Shown one piece after another: positions 6,709-15,676 of a stretch of DNA of 29,036 nt (its first letter is position 1; every line of letters starts with the position of its first letter). Source of the DNA: an uncultured Oscillospiraceae bacterium. GTDB taxonomy: Bacteria > Bacillota > Clostridia > Oscillospirales > Acutalibacteraceae. The position numbers were made by a program, and so were the translations under genes. Under the pieces are notes generated by a model. It was not told the origin of the DNA and ran no database searches. It saw only the letters and a list, made by a program, of their open reading frames with translations. Location of the stretch: NCBI GenBank assembly GCA_900543305.1, contig UQQZ01000029.1, positions 1-29,036 of the forward strand, written 5' to 3'.

Positions 6709-8601
6709 ATGTCTGAGACAGAGAGCAAAGTACAGGGCTTCCGGTCCCGCTTCTCCTGGGCCAGCCTGCCTCTTTGCTTTTTCAGTTTGTGCTTGTTGGA
6801 CGCAGCCCTGCGGTACGTGTTCCGTTCTGCGGGGAGTACCCGGTTTCTGGATTGGCGGGCGCTGGTATTTACCGGCGCCTGGTCCTGCTTCTGGACCGCT
6901 TTGACTGCCCTGTTGCCTCCCTTGGCACGGCGGATTTCCATGGGAGTGCTGGGGGTATTTTTCTCTCTGCTCACCTTGGTTCACGGGGTGATGTACCACA
7001 TTTTCGGGGAGTTTTTCAGCTTTTCGGACACCAATTTTGCCGGGGATGGGGCGCGGTTTTTCAGCTTGACCTATTTCCAGATTCCCCTGGGACTGGTGGG
7101 GGGCATTTTGCTGGCCCTTTTGGTAATGGCCCTGGGAATTTTCCTGGTGCCTTCCCATAAGCCAGGCAAGCGGCGCTGGCCTCTGCGGGTAGGCGCTCTG
7201 GTGGTGGCCGTGGCCGCCATAGGGGGGATCTTTTCCCTGCACAACTCCCTGATGCCCAAGGAAGACACCATGTGGTGGGGCAACGCTTATGATCCCAAGA
7301 ATGAGAAGCAGTCCTACAAGGAATTTACCGATTCCAACCGGAATCTGATGATGACGGGCCTGTACCAGTACACGGTGCGGGATTTTCTGGTGTCCTTCGG
7401 ACTGGAAGGGGACGTGCTCAGCCTGGACCGGCTGGACGAATACTTCGAAACACGCTCTCAGGAGACCGGCGTGGAAAACCAGCTCACCGGCGCACTGAAA
7501 GGGAAAAACCTGATCATGGTCATGCTGGAGTCCATCGACACCTGGCTGCTGACTCCGGAGTACATGCCCAACCTGTACGGCCTGGAGCAGGAAAGCGTGG
7601 ATTTCGTCCATCACTACACCCCTCTGTTTTTGTCTGCGGGCACCTTCAACACGGAGTTCATTTCCCAGACCGGCCTGCTGCCCGCCCCCACGGGCCTTTC
7701 CAGCAGCGCCTATTCCACCAACGAATTCCCCCTGTCCCTGGCGCACCTGTTTGCCCAGGAGGGGTATGAGGTGAATTCCTTCCACTCGGCCAGCCCCTCT
7801 ATCTACAGCCGTGGCAGCGTCCACGAAAATCTGGGGTTTGAGGCCTATCACGACTACACGGACCTGGGTATGGACGACTACATGTTGGACAGCCAGCTGA
7901 TCCGGGGATACGATCAGATTGCCCCAGAGGGGAACTTTTTCAGCTACATCATCACCTATTCCGGTCACGGTCCCTACACCGAGGCCCTTTCCAATATTTC
8001 CGATCCCCACCTGGAAGCCGCCCAACAAGCGGTGGCAGCTTCGGGGATCACCGGAAGTGCCACCAACATGGAGGAATACACCTTGGCTGTGGCCCACGCC
8101 ATGGAGACCGATCAATTTGTCGGGGAGCTGGTGGACCGTCTGGAAGAAGAAGGCCGGCTGCAGGATACGGTGCTGGTGTTTTACACGGACCACTATGGGA
8201 AGTATATGAGCGACAAGGAATTCCTCAACCAGCTGAAAGGAGTGGAAGAGGGGGATCCTGAACTGTACCGGACCCCCTGTTTCCTCTATTCCCAAGACTT
8301 GACCGCCCAGAAGGTGGACAAATATGTGTCGGTGGCAGACCTGGTTCCCACCCTGGTCAACCTGTTCTCCTTGGACACCGATGGCCGGTACTACGCCGGG
8401 GACGACATCTTCGGAGAAGGGGGCGGGGTGGTCATGTTCCCCAACGGCGCCTGGTACGATGGGGTAACCTACTTCAGCGACCAGTATACAGGGGAGATGA
8501 CCTCGGAGCTGGAGGAGATTTCCGCCCAGGTCAACGAGCGGGAGCAGGCCTCCTTTGACGCGTTGAAAAGCGATTATTTTGCCTATCGGGACGTGTCCTG
8601 A
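6709..8601 (+). CDS. LTA synthase family membrane sulfatase/phosphoglycerol transferase
   Basis: The 630-residue protein has hydrophobic segments at about 18-35, 50-72, 78-97, 124-147 and 160-177, followed by a large extracytoplasmic sulfatase-fold domain. Metal/catalytic positions match the LtaS family: Glu274 in MLESID, the nucleophile Thr312 in SAGTFNTEF, His420 in YSGHGPY and Asp494-His495 in FYTDHYG. It probably transfers glycerol-phosphate (or another phosphoglycol) to a lipid or glycan anchor at the outer membrane face. I give no gene symbol because paralogs with primase or hydrolase roles exist. The ATG at 6709 has AAGAAGGGA upstream. The gene is monocistronic. Confidence 0.88.
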   Translation: MSETESKVQGFRSRFSWASLPLCFFSLCLLDAALRYVFRSAGSTRFLDWRALVFTGAWSCFWTALTALLPPLARRISMGVLGVFFSLLTLVHGVMYHIFGEFFSFSDTNFAGDGARFFSLTYFQIPLGLVGGILLALLVMALGIFLVPSHKPGKRRWPLRVGALVVAVAAIGGIFSLHNSLMPKEDTMWWGNAYDPKNEKQSYKEFTDSNRNLMMTGLYQYTVRDFLVSFGLEGDVLSLDRLDEYFETRSQETGVENQLTGALKGKNLIMVMLESIDTWLLTPEYMPNLYGLEQESVDFVHHYTPLFLSAGTFNTEFISQTGLLPAPTGLSSSAYSTNEFPLSLAHLFAQEGYEVNSFHSASPSIYSRGSVHENLGFEAYHDYTDLGMDDYMLDSQLIRGYDQIAPEGNFFSYIITYSGHGPYTEALSNISDPHLEAAQQAVAASGITGSATNMEEYTLAVAHAMETDQFVGELVDRLEEEGRLQDTVLVFYTDHYGKYMSDKEFLNQLKGVEEGDPELYRTPCFLYSQDLTAQKVDKYVSVADLVPTLVNLFSLDTDGRYYAGDDIFGEGGGVVMFPNGAWYDGVTYFSDQYTGEMTSELEEISAQVNEREQASFDALKSDYFAYRDVS

Positions 8602-8618
8602 GCAATTGAAAAAACAGA

Positions 8619-8665
8619 AAAGGCGTCTTTCCCGGGAAGGATTCCCAGGGAAGGCGCCTTTTTTT
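8619..8665 (+). terminator. Terminator between convergent genes, probably bidirectional
   Basis: AAGGCGTCTTTCCC (8620-8633) pairs imperfectly with GGGAAGGCGCCTT (8648-8660), followed by seven T (8659-8665). The minus strand also shows a T-rich exit, suiting the ABC ATPase gene that stops at 8675. Confidence 0.8.
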
Positions 8666-8674
8666 GTTCTTGTT

Positions 8675-9460
8675 TTAGAGGGAGGGAGAGTCAGCAGCGG
8701 TGTCCTGGAAAAACAGGTACTCCTTTCTGCCTTCCACACAAAGCATCTGAGACCGGACTCCGAAGACCCGGGCGGGAACCCCGCTGTCAAAGACCTGCTG
8801 GGCTTTCCCCTCCATGGCCACTTTGCCCCCCTCCAGCACCACCACCCGGTGGCTGTAAGAGAAGGCCAGAGGCAGATCGTGGAGCACCATGATCACCGTT
8901 TTTCCCAGGCGGTTCACCTGGCACACCAGCTCCAGCATTTCGTATTTCTGGCCGATGTCCAGATAGGTGGTGGGCTCGTCCAGAAAGAGGATGTCCGTGT
9001 CCTGGCAGAGAGTCATGGCCAGGTAGACCCGCTGCCGTTCTCCTCCCGACAGCTGGGAAAGCTCCTTGCCTCTCAGGGCCAGGGTGCCGGTCTGCTCCAT
9101 GGCCCAGTGGATTTTTTCCCGGTCTGCCCGGGTTAGATCCCTGCCGAAGCTCAGATGGGGATACCGTCCGTGGGCTACCAGCTGTTCGGCTCGAATGGAG
9201 GGAACGTCCCGGGTCTGGGGCAGGATGGAGACAAGCCGGGCAAATTCTTTCCGGCCGTACTGGCGGAGGTTTTTCCCCCGGTACAGCACGTCCCCTCCCA
9301 TCAGGGGCAGCAGCCCGCAGGCGGCTCGCAGGAGGGTAGTTTTCCCGCAGCCGTTGGGGCCGATGAGGGAGGTGATTTCCCCCTCCTCCAGAGTCAGGTC
9401 CACCTGCCGGAGAACCGGGTTTCCCGGATATCCCCCGGTGACCTGCCGCAGCTCAATCAT
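8675..9460 (-). CDS. ABC transporter ATPase, iron-siderophore/cobalamin type
   Basis: The 261-residue ATPase has Walker A GPNGCGKT (34-41), Q-loop Gln82, signature LSGGE (137-141), Walker B ILFLDEP (157-163) and switch His194. Overall length and the LPQ, HGRYPH and HDLPLAFSYSHRV stretches resemble FecE/FhuC/BtuD-type ATPases. It energises uptake by the upstream permease. The ATG at 9460 overlaps the permease stop by 8 bases, indicating translational coupling. It is the last gene of a three-gene operon; the substrate (ferric siderophore, heme or corrinoid) is not determined. Confidence 0.92.
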   Translation of the reverse strand: MIELRQVTGGYPGNPVLRQVDLTLEEGEITSLIGPNGCGKTTLLRAACGLLPLMGGDVLYRGKNLRQYGRKEFARLVSILPQTRDVPSIRAEQLVAHGRYPHLSFGRDLTRADREKIHWAMEQTGTLALRGKELSQLSGGERQRVYLAMTLCQDTDILFLDEPTTYLDIGQKYEMLELVCQVNRLGKTVIMVLHDLPLAFSYSHRVVVLEGGKVAMEGKAQQVFDSGVPARVFGVRSQMLCVEGRKEYLFFQDTAADSPSL

Positions 9461-10553
9461 GGGACCCCTCCTTTCCCCGGGAAGAACCGGCCTTCCGAAA
9501 CAGCCGGGGCATCCAGCCAGGGCCCCGAGGATGGTGCCGGCGCTGTTTTACAATGAGGAACAGGAAGAAGGGCCCGCCCAAAAAGGAAAGCAGGATCCCC
9601 ACGGGAATTTCGTAAGGGGCAAAGAGAACACGGCTCAAAAGGTCGCAGAGGGTGACGAAACTGGCTCCCAGCAGTGCGGCCGCGGGGATCAGCACCCGAT
9701 GACGTCCCTGGCCGAACAGCCGCCGGACGATATGGGGCACCAAAAGGCCCACAAAGCTCACCAACCCGGAAAAGCTCACGGCGCATCCGGCCAAAACGCA
9801 GGCCAGGAGGATCAGCACAAAGCGGGTGGGGCCCACGGCAAGCCCCAGGCTGTGGGCGGTTTCCTCTCCCAGGCAGAGGACGTCAATGGGCCGGGCCAGG
9901 AAAAAGGACAGCGCCAGAGCCGGGAGGATCATCATCCAGGCGGGGGTCAGGTCGGAAAAAGCCACCCCGGAAAATCCCCCGATCAAAAAGGTGCTGCCGT
10001 TATAGAGGGTTTCCGGAAAGAAATTTTTAATGGTGTTAATGCCGGCGGTGAAAATGCTGCTCACCGCCACCCCGGCCAGGATGATGGTCAATTTTCCCGC
10101 TCCGGCTCCGGCAGCCACGGCGTAGACGATGAGAGTGGCAAGCAAAGCTCCCAGGAAGGCCCCCAGAGGTGCAGTGCTGGCGTGGCCGGGAAAGAGGGCC
10201 AGTGCCAGGAAGGTGAAAAATCCAGCGCCGGCGTTGACACCGATCACGTTGGGGGAGGCCAGAGGATTGGACAGCACCGCCTGGATGAGCATTCCGCTGA
10301 CAGCCAGGGCAGATCCGGAAAGCAGGGACGCGCAGACCCGGGGCAATCGCACATGGAGAAGGATCCGGGCGTCGGAGGATGAGGCGGCGCCGGTAAAGAC
10401 CTCCCCCAGGGCGGAAAACAGCCGGATGGAGGTGGAACCTACAGCCACCCCCAGCAGGGCGGCGGCCACCAGCAGAATTCCCAGCAAAAGCAGCTTGGGA
10501 ACCGCCTTAGGACTGGAAGAGGCTGGGATAGAGGATTTTTCCAAGGTATTCAT
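9453..10553 (-). CDS. FecCD-family ABC permease (siderophore/heme/cobalamin uptake)
   Basis: The protein has about 366 residues and many hydrophobic helices, with FecCD family signatures such as LPRVCASLLSGSALAVSG, QAVLSNPLASPNVIGVNAGAG, GLLVPHIVR and the C-terminal PYEIPVGIL segment. Members work as homodimers, so one permease gene is enough. The frame is open to 10613; the start at 10553 (MNTLEKSS) is chosen because GGGGGGAAAG lies 4 bases upstream and the first helix follows directly. It starts 47 bases inside the end of the binding-protein gene, which is a fairly long overlap. Confidence 0.9.
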   Translation of the reverse strand: MNTLEKSSIPASSSPKAVPKLLLLGILLVAAALLGVAVGSTSIRLFSALGEVFTGAASSSDARILLHVRLPRVCASLLSGSALAVSGMLIQAVLSNPLASPNVIGVNAGAGFFTFLALALFPGHASTAPLGAFLGALLATLIVYAVAAGAGAGKLTIILAGVAVSSIFTAGINTIKNFFPETLYNGSTFLIGGFSGVAFSDLTPAWMMILPALALSFFLARPIDVLCLGEETAHSLGLAVGPTRFVLILLACVLAGCAVSFSGLVSFVGLLVPHIVRRLFGQGRHRVLIPAAALLGASFVTLCDLLSRVLFAPYEIPVGILLSFLGGPFFLFLIVKQRRHHPRGPGWMPRLFRKAGSSRGKEGSHD

Positions 10554-11520
10554 AGCTTTCCCCCCAGCGGTTGTTGGGTTTGTAGTGGAACAGATCCTTG
10601 GGAAGCACCACATAGTGATCTTCCTTCACGGCGGTCAGTTCCGACCAGGCAGGATTTTCGGAGATGAGGGAATCCAGATAGGACAAGGCGGCTTCCTCGT
10701 CTCCCATGGTGGTGACGAAGATGAAATCGGGATCCGCCGCAATGACTTCTTCCAGGCTCAGGTCTTCCAGCATGGAGGGGTTGTCGTCGGCGATGTTGTG
10801 GGCGCCCAGCTCCTTGAGGATCACCCCGGCCAGCTCGTCGTCGGTTTTGGCCTTGATGCCTGTGGAGAAGGCCCGCATCAGCAGCACGTTGGGTTGTTCC
10901 TCCGAAGCAGCGGCGGTGGTTTTGACCTGCTGAATCTGCTCCTCCACCTGGGTCACATTTTCCTCATACAGATCTTCCCGGCCGGTGACCTTGCAGAACT
11001 GTTCCATGAGAAAGGCGTAGTCTTCAAAGGTGTCCACCCGGTAATAGGCACAGGTGAGCCCTGCGTTTTCCAAGGTGTCCTTTAAATCCACCTGGTTGGC
11101 GATATCGGAGGAGAGGATCACCAGATCCGGCTCCAGGGCAATGATCTCTTCCGGGTTGGGCTCCTTCACGGTGCCCACAATGGAAGTTTCTTCGGGCAGA
11201 TCCAGGTTCCGTTCCTCCACGGCGTCCTGAGTGACCCCCACCAGTTCTCCTCCCGCCAGAAGCCAGGCTTCCGCGTAGGAACCGTACAGGGATACCACAC
11301 GAGGCTCCTGGGGAACCGTCAAGGCGGCCCCGTCGGTGTCGGTGATTTCCACGGTGCCGGAAGAGGCAAGGGAAGAGGTTTCCTCCTGGGAAGTGTCCGG
11401 GGAGGAAGATTCCACAAAGGAGGATTCCGGTGTGGAAAGTTCCGAGGAGGAGGGAGATTGGGTGGAACAGCCGGAGAGTACCAGCAGCAGGGCAAGCATC
11501 AGCAGGGCAAAGGGTTTCAT
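10507..11520 (-). CDS. Substrate-binding lipoprotein, iron-siderophore type (FecB-like)
   Basis: The 337-residue protein starts with a lipoprotein signal peptide ending LVLSGC (lipid-modified Cys18). A Ser/Glu-rich linker runs to about residue 55, then comes a class III periplasmic-binding fold: VVSLYGSYAEAWLLAGGELVGV, then EEIIALEPDLVILS, with late EEVIAADPDFIFVT. These are typical of ferric-siderophore, heme or cobalamin receptors. It is anchored outside the membrane and delivers the ligand to the FecCD permease encoded next. GAAAGGA precedes the ATG. No clear promoter was found in the 80 bases after ansA, so co-transcription with ansA is possible. Confidence 0.9.
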   Translation of the reverse strand: MKPFALLMLALLLVLSGCSTQSPSSSELSTPESSFVESSSPDTSQEETSSLASSGTVEITDTDGAALTVPQEPRVVSLYGSYAEAWLLAGGELVGVTQDAVEERNLDLPEETSIVGTVKEPNPEEIIALEPDLVILSSDIANQVDLKDTLENAGLTCAYYRVDTFEDYAFLMEQFCKVTGREDLYEENVTQVEEQIQQVKTTAAASEEQPNVLLMRAFSTGIKAKTDDELAGVILKELGAHNIADDNPSMLEDLSLEEVIAADPDFIFVTTMGDEEAALSYLDSLISENPAWSELTAVKEDHYVVLPKDLFHYKPNNRWGESYEYLGKILYPSLFQS

Positions 11521-11536
11521 AAGGTTTTTTCCTTTC

Positions 11537-11548
11537 TCTCCATGGAGA
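11537..11548. promoter_or_regulatory. 12-bp perfect palindrome upstream of the siderophore operon
   Basis: TCTCCATGGAGA lies just upstream of the ribosome binding site of the binding-protein gene. It could be an operator or a small RNA hairpin. It does not resemble a Fur box. Chance occurrence is possible. Confidence 0.3.
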
Positions 11549-11600
11549 TGGTTTTTAGACGATATAGAAAACGTCCCTGGATGGGAAGGATTCTACGAAA

Positions 11601-12578
11601 TTAGAACAGTAGGTCGTAGTTGACGGTGGTGGTAAACAGCCGCCGGATTTCCTCCGGGTCTTCCGTCTGGCCCAGGACCCACATAAGCTTTGTCACGGTG
11701 GATTCCAGGGTCATGTCGTAGGTTTCCAGCAGGCGGTACCGTTCTTTCACCAGGTGGCCCACCTGGTACACGGACAAGTCGCTGCCTTCCTGGGGCACCT
11801 GGGTGGCCATGATCACGGTTTTCCCCTGGCGGATGAGCTTGTCCAGCTCCTCCAGATACAGGTCGGGAATCCCGCCCATGCCGTAGCTCTCGATGATCAG
11901 TCCGTCACAGAGCTGGCCTGCCGCGGAGAAAGCGGCCGGATCCATGCCGGGGGTCAGCTTCAAGAGAAACACCCGGGTGTTCAGCCGGTGATAGAAGACG
12001 GGATCCCCTGTTTCCCCGCAGGGAATGTACCGAACCACCCGGCTGTCGTGGACGGAGGCCAGATCCGGGAAATTCAGACTGGTGAAGGCGTTGTAACTTT
12101 TGGTTCGGGACTTTCTGGCCCGGGTGCCGGCAATCACATGGCTGCCGAACACAATGCACACGCCGCTTTCCCCGGAACAGGCATACCGCAGGCTGTCCAT
12201 CAAGTTTGTTTTGGCATCGGTGGTGTCCTCGTCGATGGAACGCTGGGCGCCGGTGAGCACAATGGGTTTCTTGGTGTGCTGAATCAGGTAGGAAAGGGCG
12301 GAAGCGGTGTAAGCCAGGGTGTCGGTGCCGTGGCAGAGGACAAAGCCGTCATATTTGTGATAGTTGTCCTGGATCAGCTGGGTAAGCTGAAGCCAGTGTT
12401 CCGGCCGGATGTTGGTGCTGTCCAGATTGATGGGCTGCACCGTGTGGATATGGCACAGGCTGCCGGCATCGGGAACATAGCTCAACAGCTCCTCCGGCGT
12501 GAGCTGAGGGGCCAGGCCCTGGTCCGTTTTTCGGGAAGCGATGGTGCCCCCGGTGGCAATGAGTAGAATGTGTTTCAT
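11601..12578 (-). CDS. ansA: L-asparaginase, type I (cytoplasmic)
   Basis: The 325-residue enzyme hydrolyses asparagine to aspartate and ammonia. Catalytic motifs are all present: ATGGTIAS near residues 8-15 (first Thr), LDSTN, HGTDT with its Thr-Asp pair, VLTGAQ and DAKTNL (catalytic Lys). No signal peptide is present, which together with length points to the cytoplasmic type I enzyme. The ATG at 12578 has TGGGAG seven bases upstream. Its leader is strongly structured (12613-12653). The siderophore operon starts 80 bases downstream in the same direction with no clear terminator between. Confidence 0.93.
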   Translation of the reverse strand: MKHILLIATGGTIASRKTDQGLAPQLTPEELLSYVPDAGSLCHIHTVQPINLDSTNIRPEHWLQLTQLIQDNYHKYDGFVLCHGTDTLAYTASALSYLIQHTKKPIVLTGAQRSIDEDTTDAKTNLMDSLRYACSGESGVCIVFGSHVIAGTRARKSRTKSYNAFTSLNFPDLASVHDSRVVRYIPCGETGDPVFYHRLNTRVFLLKLTPGMDPAAFSAAGQLCDGLIIESYGMGGIPDLYLEELDKLIRQGKTVIMATQVPQEGSDLSVYQVGHLVKERYRLLETYDMTLESTVTKLMWVLGQTEDPEEIRRLFTTTVNYDLLF

Positions 12579-12612
12579 CCGTAAACTCCCAAAGGTGATT
12601 GTCAGATTAGAT

Positions 12613-12653
12613 GGGGCGTTTTCCAGCTAACGGGGACAGGTCCCCCTACGCCC
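12613..12653 (-). other. Structured ansA leader RNA
   Basis: On the minus strand GGGCGT pairs with ACGCCC (plus 12648-12653 and 12613-12618). They enclose a second hairpin built on GGGGACCTGTCCCC (12632-12645). The structure starts about 2 bases after the predicted transcription start and fills half of the leader. I do not recognise it as a known riboswitch class. Confidence 0.45.
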
Positions 12654-12661
12654 TTCGAGCT

Positions 12662-12667
12662 ATTATA
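12662..12667 (-). promoter_or_regulatory. -10 element of the ansA promoter
   Basis: A perfect TATAAT lies on the minus strand (plus 12662-12667). The -35 region is poor (TTTCCC-like). Confidence 0.5.
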
Positions 12668-12703
12668 CCCCAAATCCCTGTCGGGGGAAAGAGGCGGACA
12701 AAG

Positions 12704-12730
12704 AAAAGGCTCGGAGAGTCCGAGCCTTTT
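12704..12730 (-). terminator. Intrinsic terminator of the pfl operon
   Basis: A perfect 12-bp stem (plus 12704-12715 with 12719-12730, AAAAGGCTCGGA/TCCGAGCCTTTT) has a three-base loop and U-rich exit. It lies about 10 bases past the pflA stop. Confidence 0.92.
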
Positions 12731-12740
12731 CTGCGTTTAT

Positions 12741-13445
12741 TTATGAGTTCAGTTTGTTTGCCATCTCTTCCAGCCGCCGGTCGTCCATGTTGTCCGTTCC
12801 CTCCAGGGGGAAGGGGATTCCCAGCTGCTGGTATTTTTCCAGGCACAGGTTGTGAAAGGGCAGCCATTCGATCTTCTCCAGGTTGGAGAAGGATTTCGCC
12901 AAAGTCTGGATCTTCCCCATATCCTCCAGGGAGTCGTTGAGACCGGGCACCACCACATGGCGGACCCACAGGGACACGCCCATCTCTGCCGCCAGCCGGT
13001 AGAAGGAGAGGATCTGTTCCATGTCCGCCCTGCAGTAGGTTTTGTACTCCTCCGCAGAGGCAAATTTCAAATCTCCCAGGATCAGGTCCGTGTGCTTCAG
13101 CACCCGGCGAGCCGCCTCCAGATTTCCCACTCCAGAGGTGTCCAGGGCCGTGTGAATGCCTTCCTCATGAAGCAGGGAGAACAGTTCCTCCACAAAGGGG
13201 GCCTGCTGCAAAGGTTCTCCCCCGGAAACCGTGACTCCGCCCTTTTTCCCAAAGTAGGGTTTATACCGGCAGATTTCCCGGACCAGGGTTTCGGCTTCCC
13301 GTTCTGTGCCCCCGGCAAAGTCCCAGGTATCCGGATTGTGGCAGTAGGCGCACCGCAGGGGACACCCCTGCAAAAACAGCACATACCGCACTCCGGGTCC
13401 GTCTACCGCCCCCAGGGACTGGACGGAATGAATCCTCCCCTTCAC
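12741..13445 (-). CDS. pflA: Pyruvate formate-lyase activating enzyme (radical SAM)
   Basis: The 234-residue radical SAM protein has the cluster motif C28-x3-C32-x2-C35 (CPLRCAYC) and GGEP at about 75-78. HSVQSLGAVDGPGVRYVLFLQGC is the characteristic N-terminus of PFL activases (positions 6-28). It uses S-adenosylmethionine and a 4Fe-4S cluster to generate the glycyl radical on PflB. The start is GTG at 13445, overlapping the pflB stop as GTGA (4 bases); no strong Shine-Dalgarno is visible, so translation is probably coupled to pflB. Confidence 0.95.
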   Translation of the reverse strand: MKGRIHSVQSLGAVDGPGVRYVLFLQGCPLRCAYCHNPDTWDFAGGTEREAETLVREICRYKPYFGKKGGVTVSGGEPLQQAPFVEELFSLLHEEGIHTALDTSGVGNLEAARRVLKHTDLILGDLKFASAEEYKTYCRADMEQILSFYRLAAEMGVSLWVRHVVVPGLNDSLEDMGKIQTLAKSFSNLEKIEWLPFHNLCLEKYQQLGIPFPLEGTDNMDDRRLEEMANKLNS

Positions 13446-15676
13446 AGGGAAACGTGGAAGGTCCGGGAAATGACCTCACGCTGCTGTTCCCGGGAAAGCT
13501 TGTAGAAGTTCACAGCATACCCGGACACCCGGATGGTCAGGCTGGGATATTTTTCGGGATGGTTGTAAGCGTCGATGAGGGTTTCCCGATTGAGCACATT
13601 CACGTTCAGATGATGGGCGTTCTGGGCAAAATAGCCGGTGAGGATGCTCACCAGATTGTCCACCCGCTCCTCCTCGGTCTTGCCCAGTGCCTGGGGCGTG
13701 ATGGAGAAGGTGTTGGAGATGCCGTCCCGGCAGTAGTCATAGGAGAGCTTGGCCACCGAGTTCAGGGAGGCCAGGGCGCCGGAGGTATCCCGGCCGGACA
13801 TGGGGTTGGCGCCGGGGGCCAAAGGTTCCCCGTGCTTCCGGCCGTCAGGGGTGTTGCCGGTCTTCTTGCCGTACATCACGTTGGAGGTGATGGTCAAAAT
13901 GCTCAGGGTGTGTTTTGCCTGGCGGTACAGGGAATACTGGCACAGAGCATGGTAGAACTTCTCCGCCTGCTCGCAGGCAATCTGATCCACCCGGTCGTCG
14001 TTGTTGCCAAATTTGGGGAAATCCCCTTCCGTCTCAAAGTCGGTGACCAGGCCGGTTTCAGGGTCCCGGATGCACTTGACCTTGGCGTACTTCACTGCGG
14101 ACAGGGAATCGGCCATGCAGCTCATGCCCGCAATGCCGAAGGCCATCAGCCGGCGGACCGTGGAGTCGTGGAGGGCCATCTGGCTCTTCTCGTAGGAGTA
14201 CTTGTCGTGCATGTAGTGGATGATGTTCATGGCGTTGACATAGGTCTTGGCCAGCCAGGGACGGTAGAAGTCAATGCGCTCGATCAAGGCGTCGTAATCC
14301 AGATATTCCTCGCTCCACACGGGCATCTTGGGTCCCACCTGGTCGCCCTTGAGCTCGTCACGGCCGCCGTTGATGGCCAGCAGCACCAGCTTGGCCAGGT
14401 TGGCCCGGGCGCCGAAGAACTGCATGTCCTTGCCCACCCGCATAGCGGATACGCAGCAGGCAATGGCGTAGTCATCCCCGTAGAGAGGCCGCATCACGTC
14501 GTCGTTTTCATATTGGAGGGCGTCGGTGTCGCAGGAGACCTTGGCGGTAAAGCGCTTCCAGTTCTCCGGCAGGTGGGCGCTCCACAGCACGGTCAGGTTG
14601 GGCTCGGGAGCGGGCCCCAGGTTGTACAGGGTGTTGAGCATCCGGAAGCAGGACTTGGTCACCAGGGGACGGCCGTCTTCGCCCATGCCGCCTACGGATT
14701 CGGTGATCCACATGGGATCGCCGCCGAAGAGCTCGTTGTATTCGGGAGTGCGCAGGTGCCGGGCCATGCGCAGCTTCAGTACGAAGTCGTCGAAGATTTC
14801 CTGGGCCTGCTCCTCGGTGAGGACGCCGGCGTTCAAGTCCCGCTCAAAGTAGATGTCCAGGAAGGTGGACACACGGCCCAGACTCATGGCGGCGCCGTTC
14901 TGCTCCTTGATGGCGGCCAGGTATCCGAAGTACAGCCACTGGACTGCCTCCTTGGCAGTCTTGGCGGGGCCGGAGATGTCGAAGCCGTACATCTGGGCCA
15001 TGGTCTTCATGTCTTCCAGAGCCTGAATCTGGTCGTGAAGCTCTTCCGCTGCCCGGATGGAAGGGGAGCTCATGACGCAGTCGCCCAGGGCGATCTTGTC
15101 GGCCTTCTTTTGTTCAATGAGCCGGTCAATGCCGTACAGGGCCACCCGGCGGTAATCGCCGATGATCCGGCCACGACCATAGGCGTCCGGCAGACCGGTC
15201 AAAAGTCCCACATGGCGGGCCTCCCGGATCTCGGGAGTGTAGGCAGAAAACACACCGTCGTTGTGGGTTTTGTGCAGGCTGAACTCCTCCTCAATCTTGG
15301 GGGAGACTTCATAGCCATAGGCTTTGCAGGCGGAGCGCACCATGCGCATGCCGCCAAAGGGGTTGCAGGCCCGCTTCAAGGGCTCGTCGGTCTGCAAGCC
15401 CACAATGATATCCTTATCCTTGTCCAGGTATCCGGGACCGAAGCTGGTGACGGTGATCACCGTTTCCGTGTCCACTTTCAAAGCGCCGCCGTTTTGATGT
15501 TCCTGGCGCAGAAGGTCTTCAAACTTTTCCCGAACCGCCAAGGTGCGGGGAGTGGGGCCGCAGAGAAAACTGCCGTCGCCGCCATAAGGGGTGTAGTTTT
15601 TCTGAATAAAATTCCGGACGTCGATTTCATCTTCCCAAATTCCGCCGGTAAATCCGTTCCATTCCTGCCGTTTCAT
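13442..15676 (-). CDS. pflB: Formate C-acetyltransferase (pyruvate formate-lyase)
   Basis: The 744-residue glycyl-radical enzyme cleaves pyruvate with CoA to acetyl-CoA and formate under anaerobic conditions. The adjacent catalytic cysteines are at 407-408 (AIACCVSAM), and the radical glycine at about 719 lies in RVSGYAV near the C-terminus. Length fits the family. The frame is open to 15718, but Met at 15676 (MKRQEWNGF) matches the usual family N-terminus; a GGAAAGGA site lies 9-16 bases upstream. Expression is predicted to be controlled by a ZTP riboswitch in the leader. pflA follows with a 4-base overlap. Confidence 0.97.
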   Translation of the reverse strand: MKRQEWNGFTGGIWEDEIDVRNFIQKNYTPYGGDGSFLCGPTPRTLAVREKFEDLLRQEHQNGGALKVDTETVITVTSFGPGYLDKDKDIIVGLQTDEPLKRACNPFGGMRMVRSACKAYGYEVSPKIEEEFSLHKTHNDGVFSAYTPEIREARHVGLLTGLPDAYGRGRIIGDYRRVALYGIDRLIEQKKADKIALGDCVMSSPSIRAAEELHDQIQALEDMKTMAQMYGFDISGPAKTAKEAVQWLYFGYLAAIKEQNGAAMSLGRVSTFLDIYFERDLNAGVLTEEQAQEIFDDFVLKLRMARHLRTPEYNELFGGDPMWITESVGGMGEDGRPLVTKSCFRMLNTLYNLGPAPEPNLTVLWSAHLPENWKRFTAKVSCDTDALQYENDDVMRPLYGDDYAIACCVSAMRVGKDMQFFGARANLAKLVLLAINGGRDELKGDQVGPKMPVWSEEYLDYDALIERIDFYRPWLAKTYVNAMNIIHYMHDKYSYEKSQMALHDSTVRRLMAFGIAGMSCMADSLSAVKYAKVKCIRDPETGLVTDFETEGDFPKFGNNDDRVDQIACEQAEKFYHALCQYSLYRQAKHTLSILTITSNVMYGKKTGNTPDGRKHGEPLAPGANPMSGRDTSGALASLNSVAKLSYDYCRDGISNTFSITPQALGKTEEERVDNLVSILTGYFAQNAHHLNVNVLNRETLIDAYNHPEKYPSLTIRVSGYAVNFYKLSREQQREVISRTFHVSL

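Noticed and set aside
6685..8790. 701-residue open frame on the minus strand
   Set aside because: Antisense to the LTA-synthase-like gene. It crosses the terminator at 8619-8665 and shows no domain; it is a GC-rich codon artefact.
9066..10382. 438-residue open frame on the plus strand
   Set aside because: Antisense to the siderophore permease and ATPase genes; Gly/Gln/Lys-rich composition without domains.
11521..11600. Fur box and promoter for the siderophore operon
   Set aside because: No Fur-like GATAAT arrays were seen. The only -10-like hexamer (TATATC on the minus strand) lacks a -35. Co-transcription from ansA cannot be excluded.
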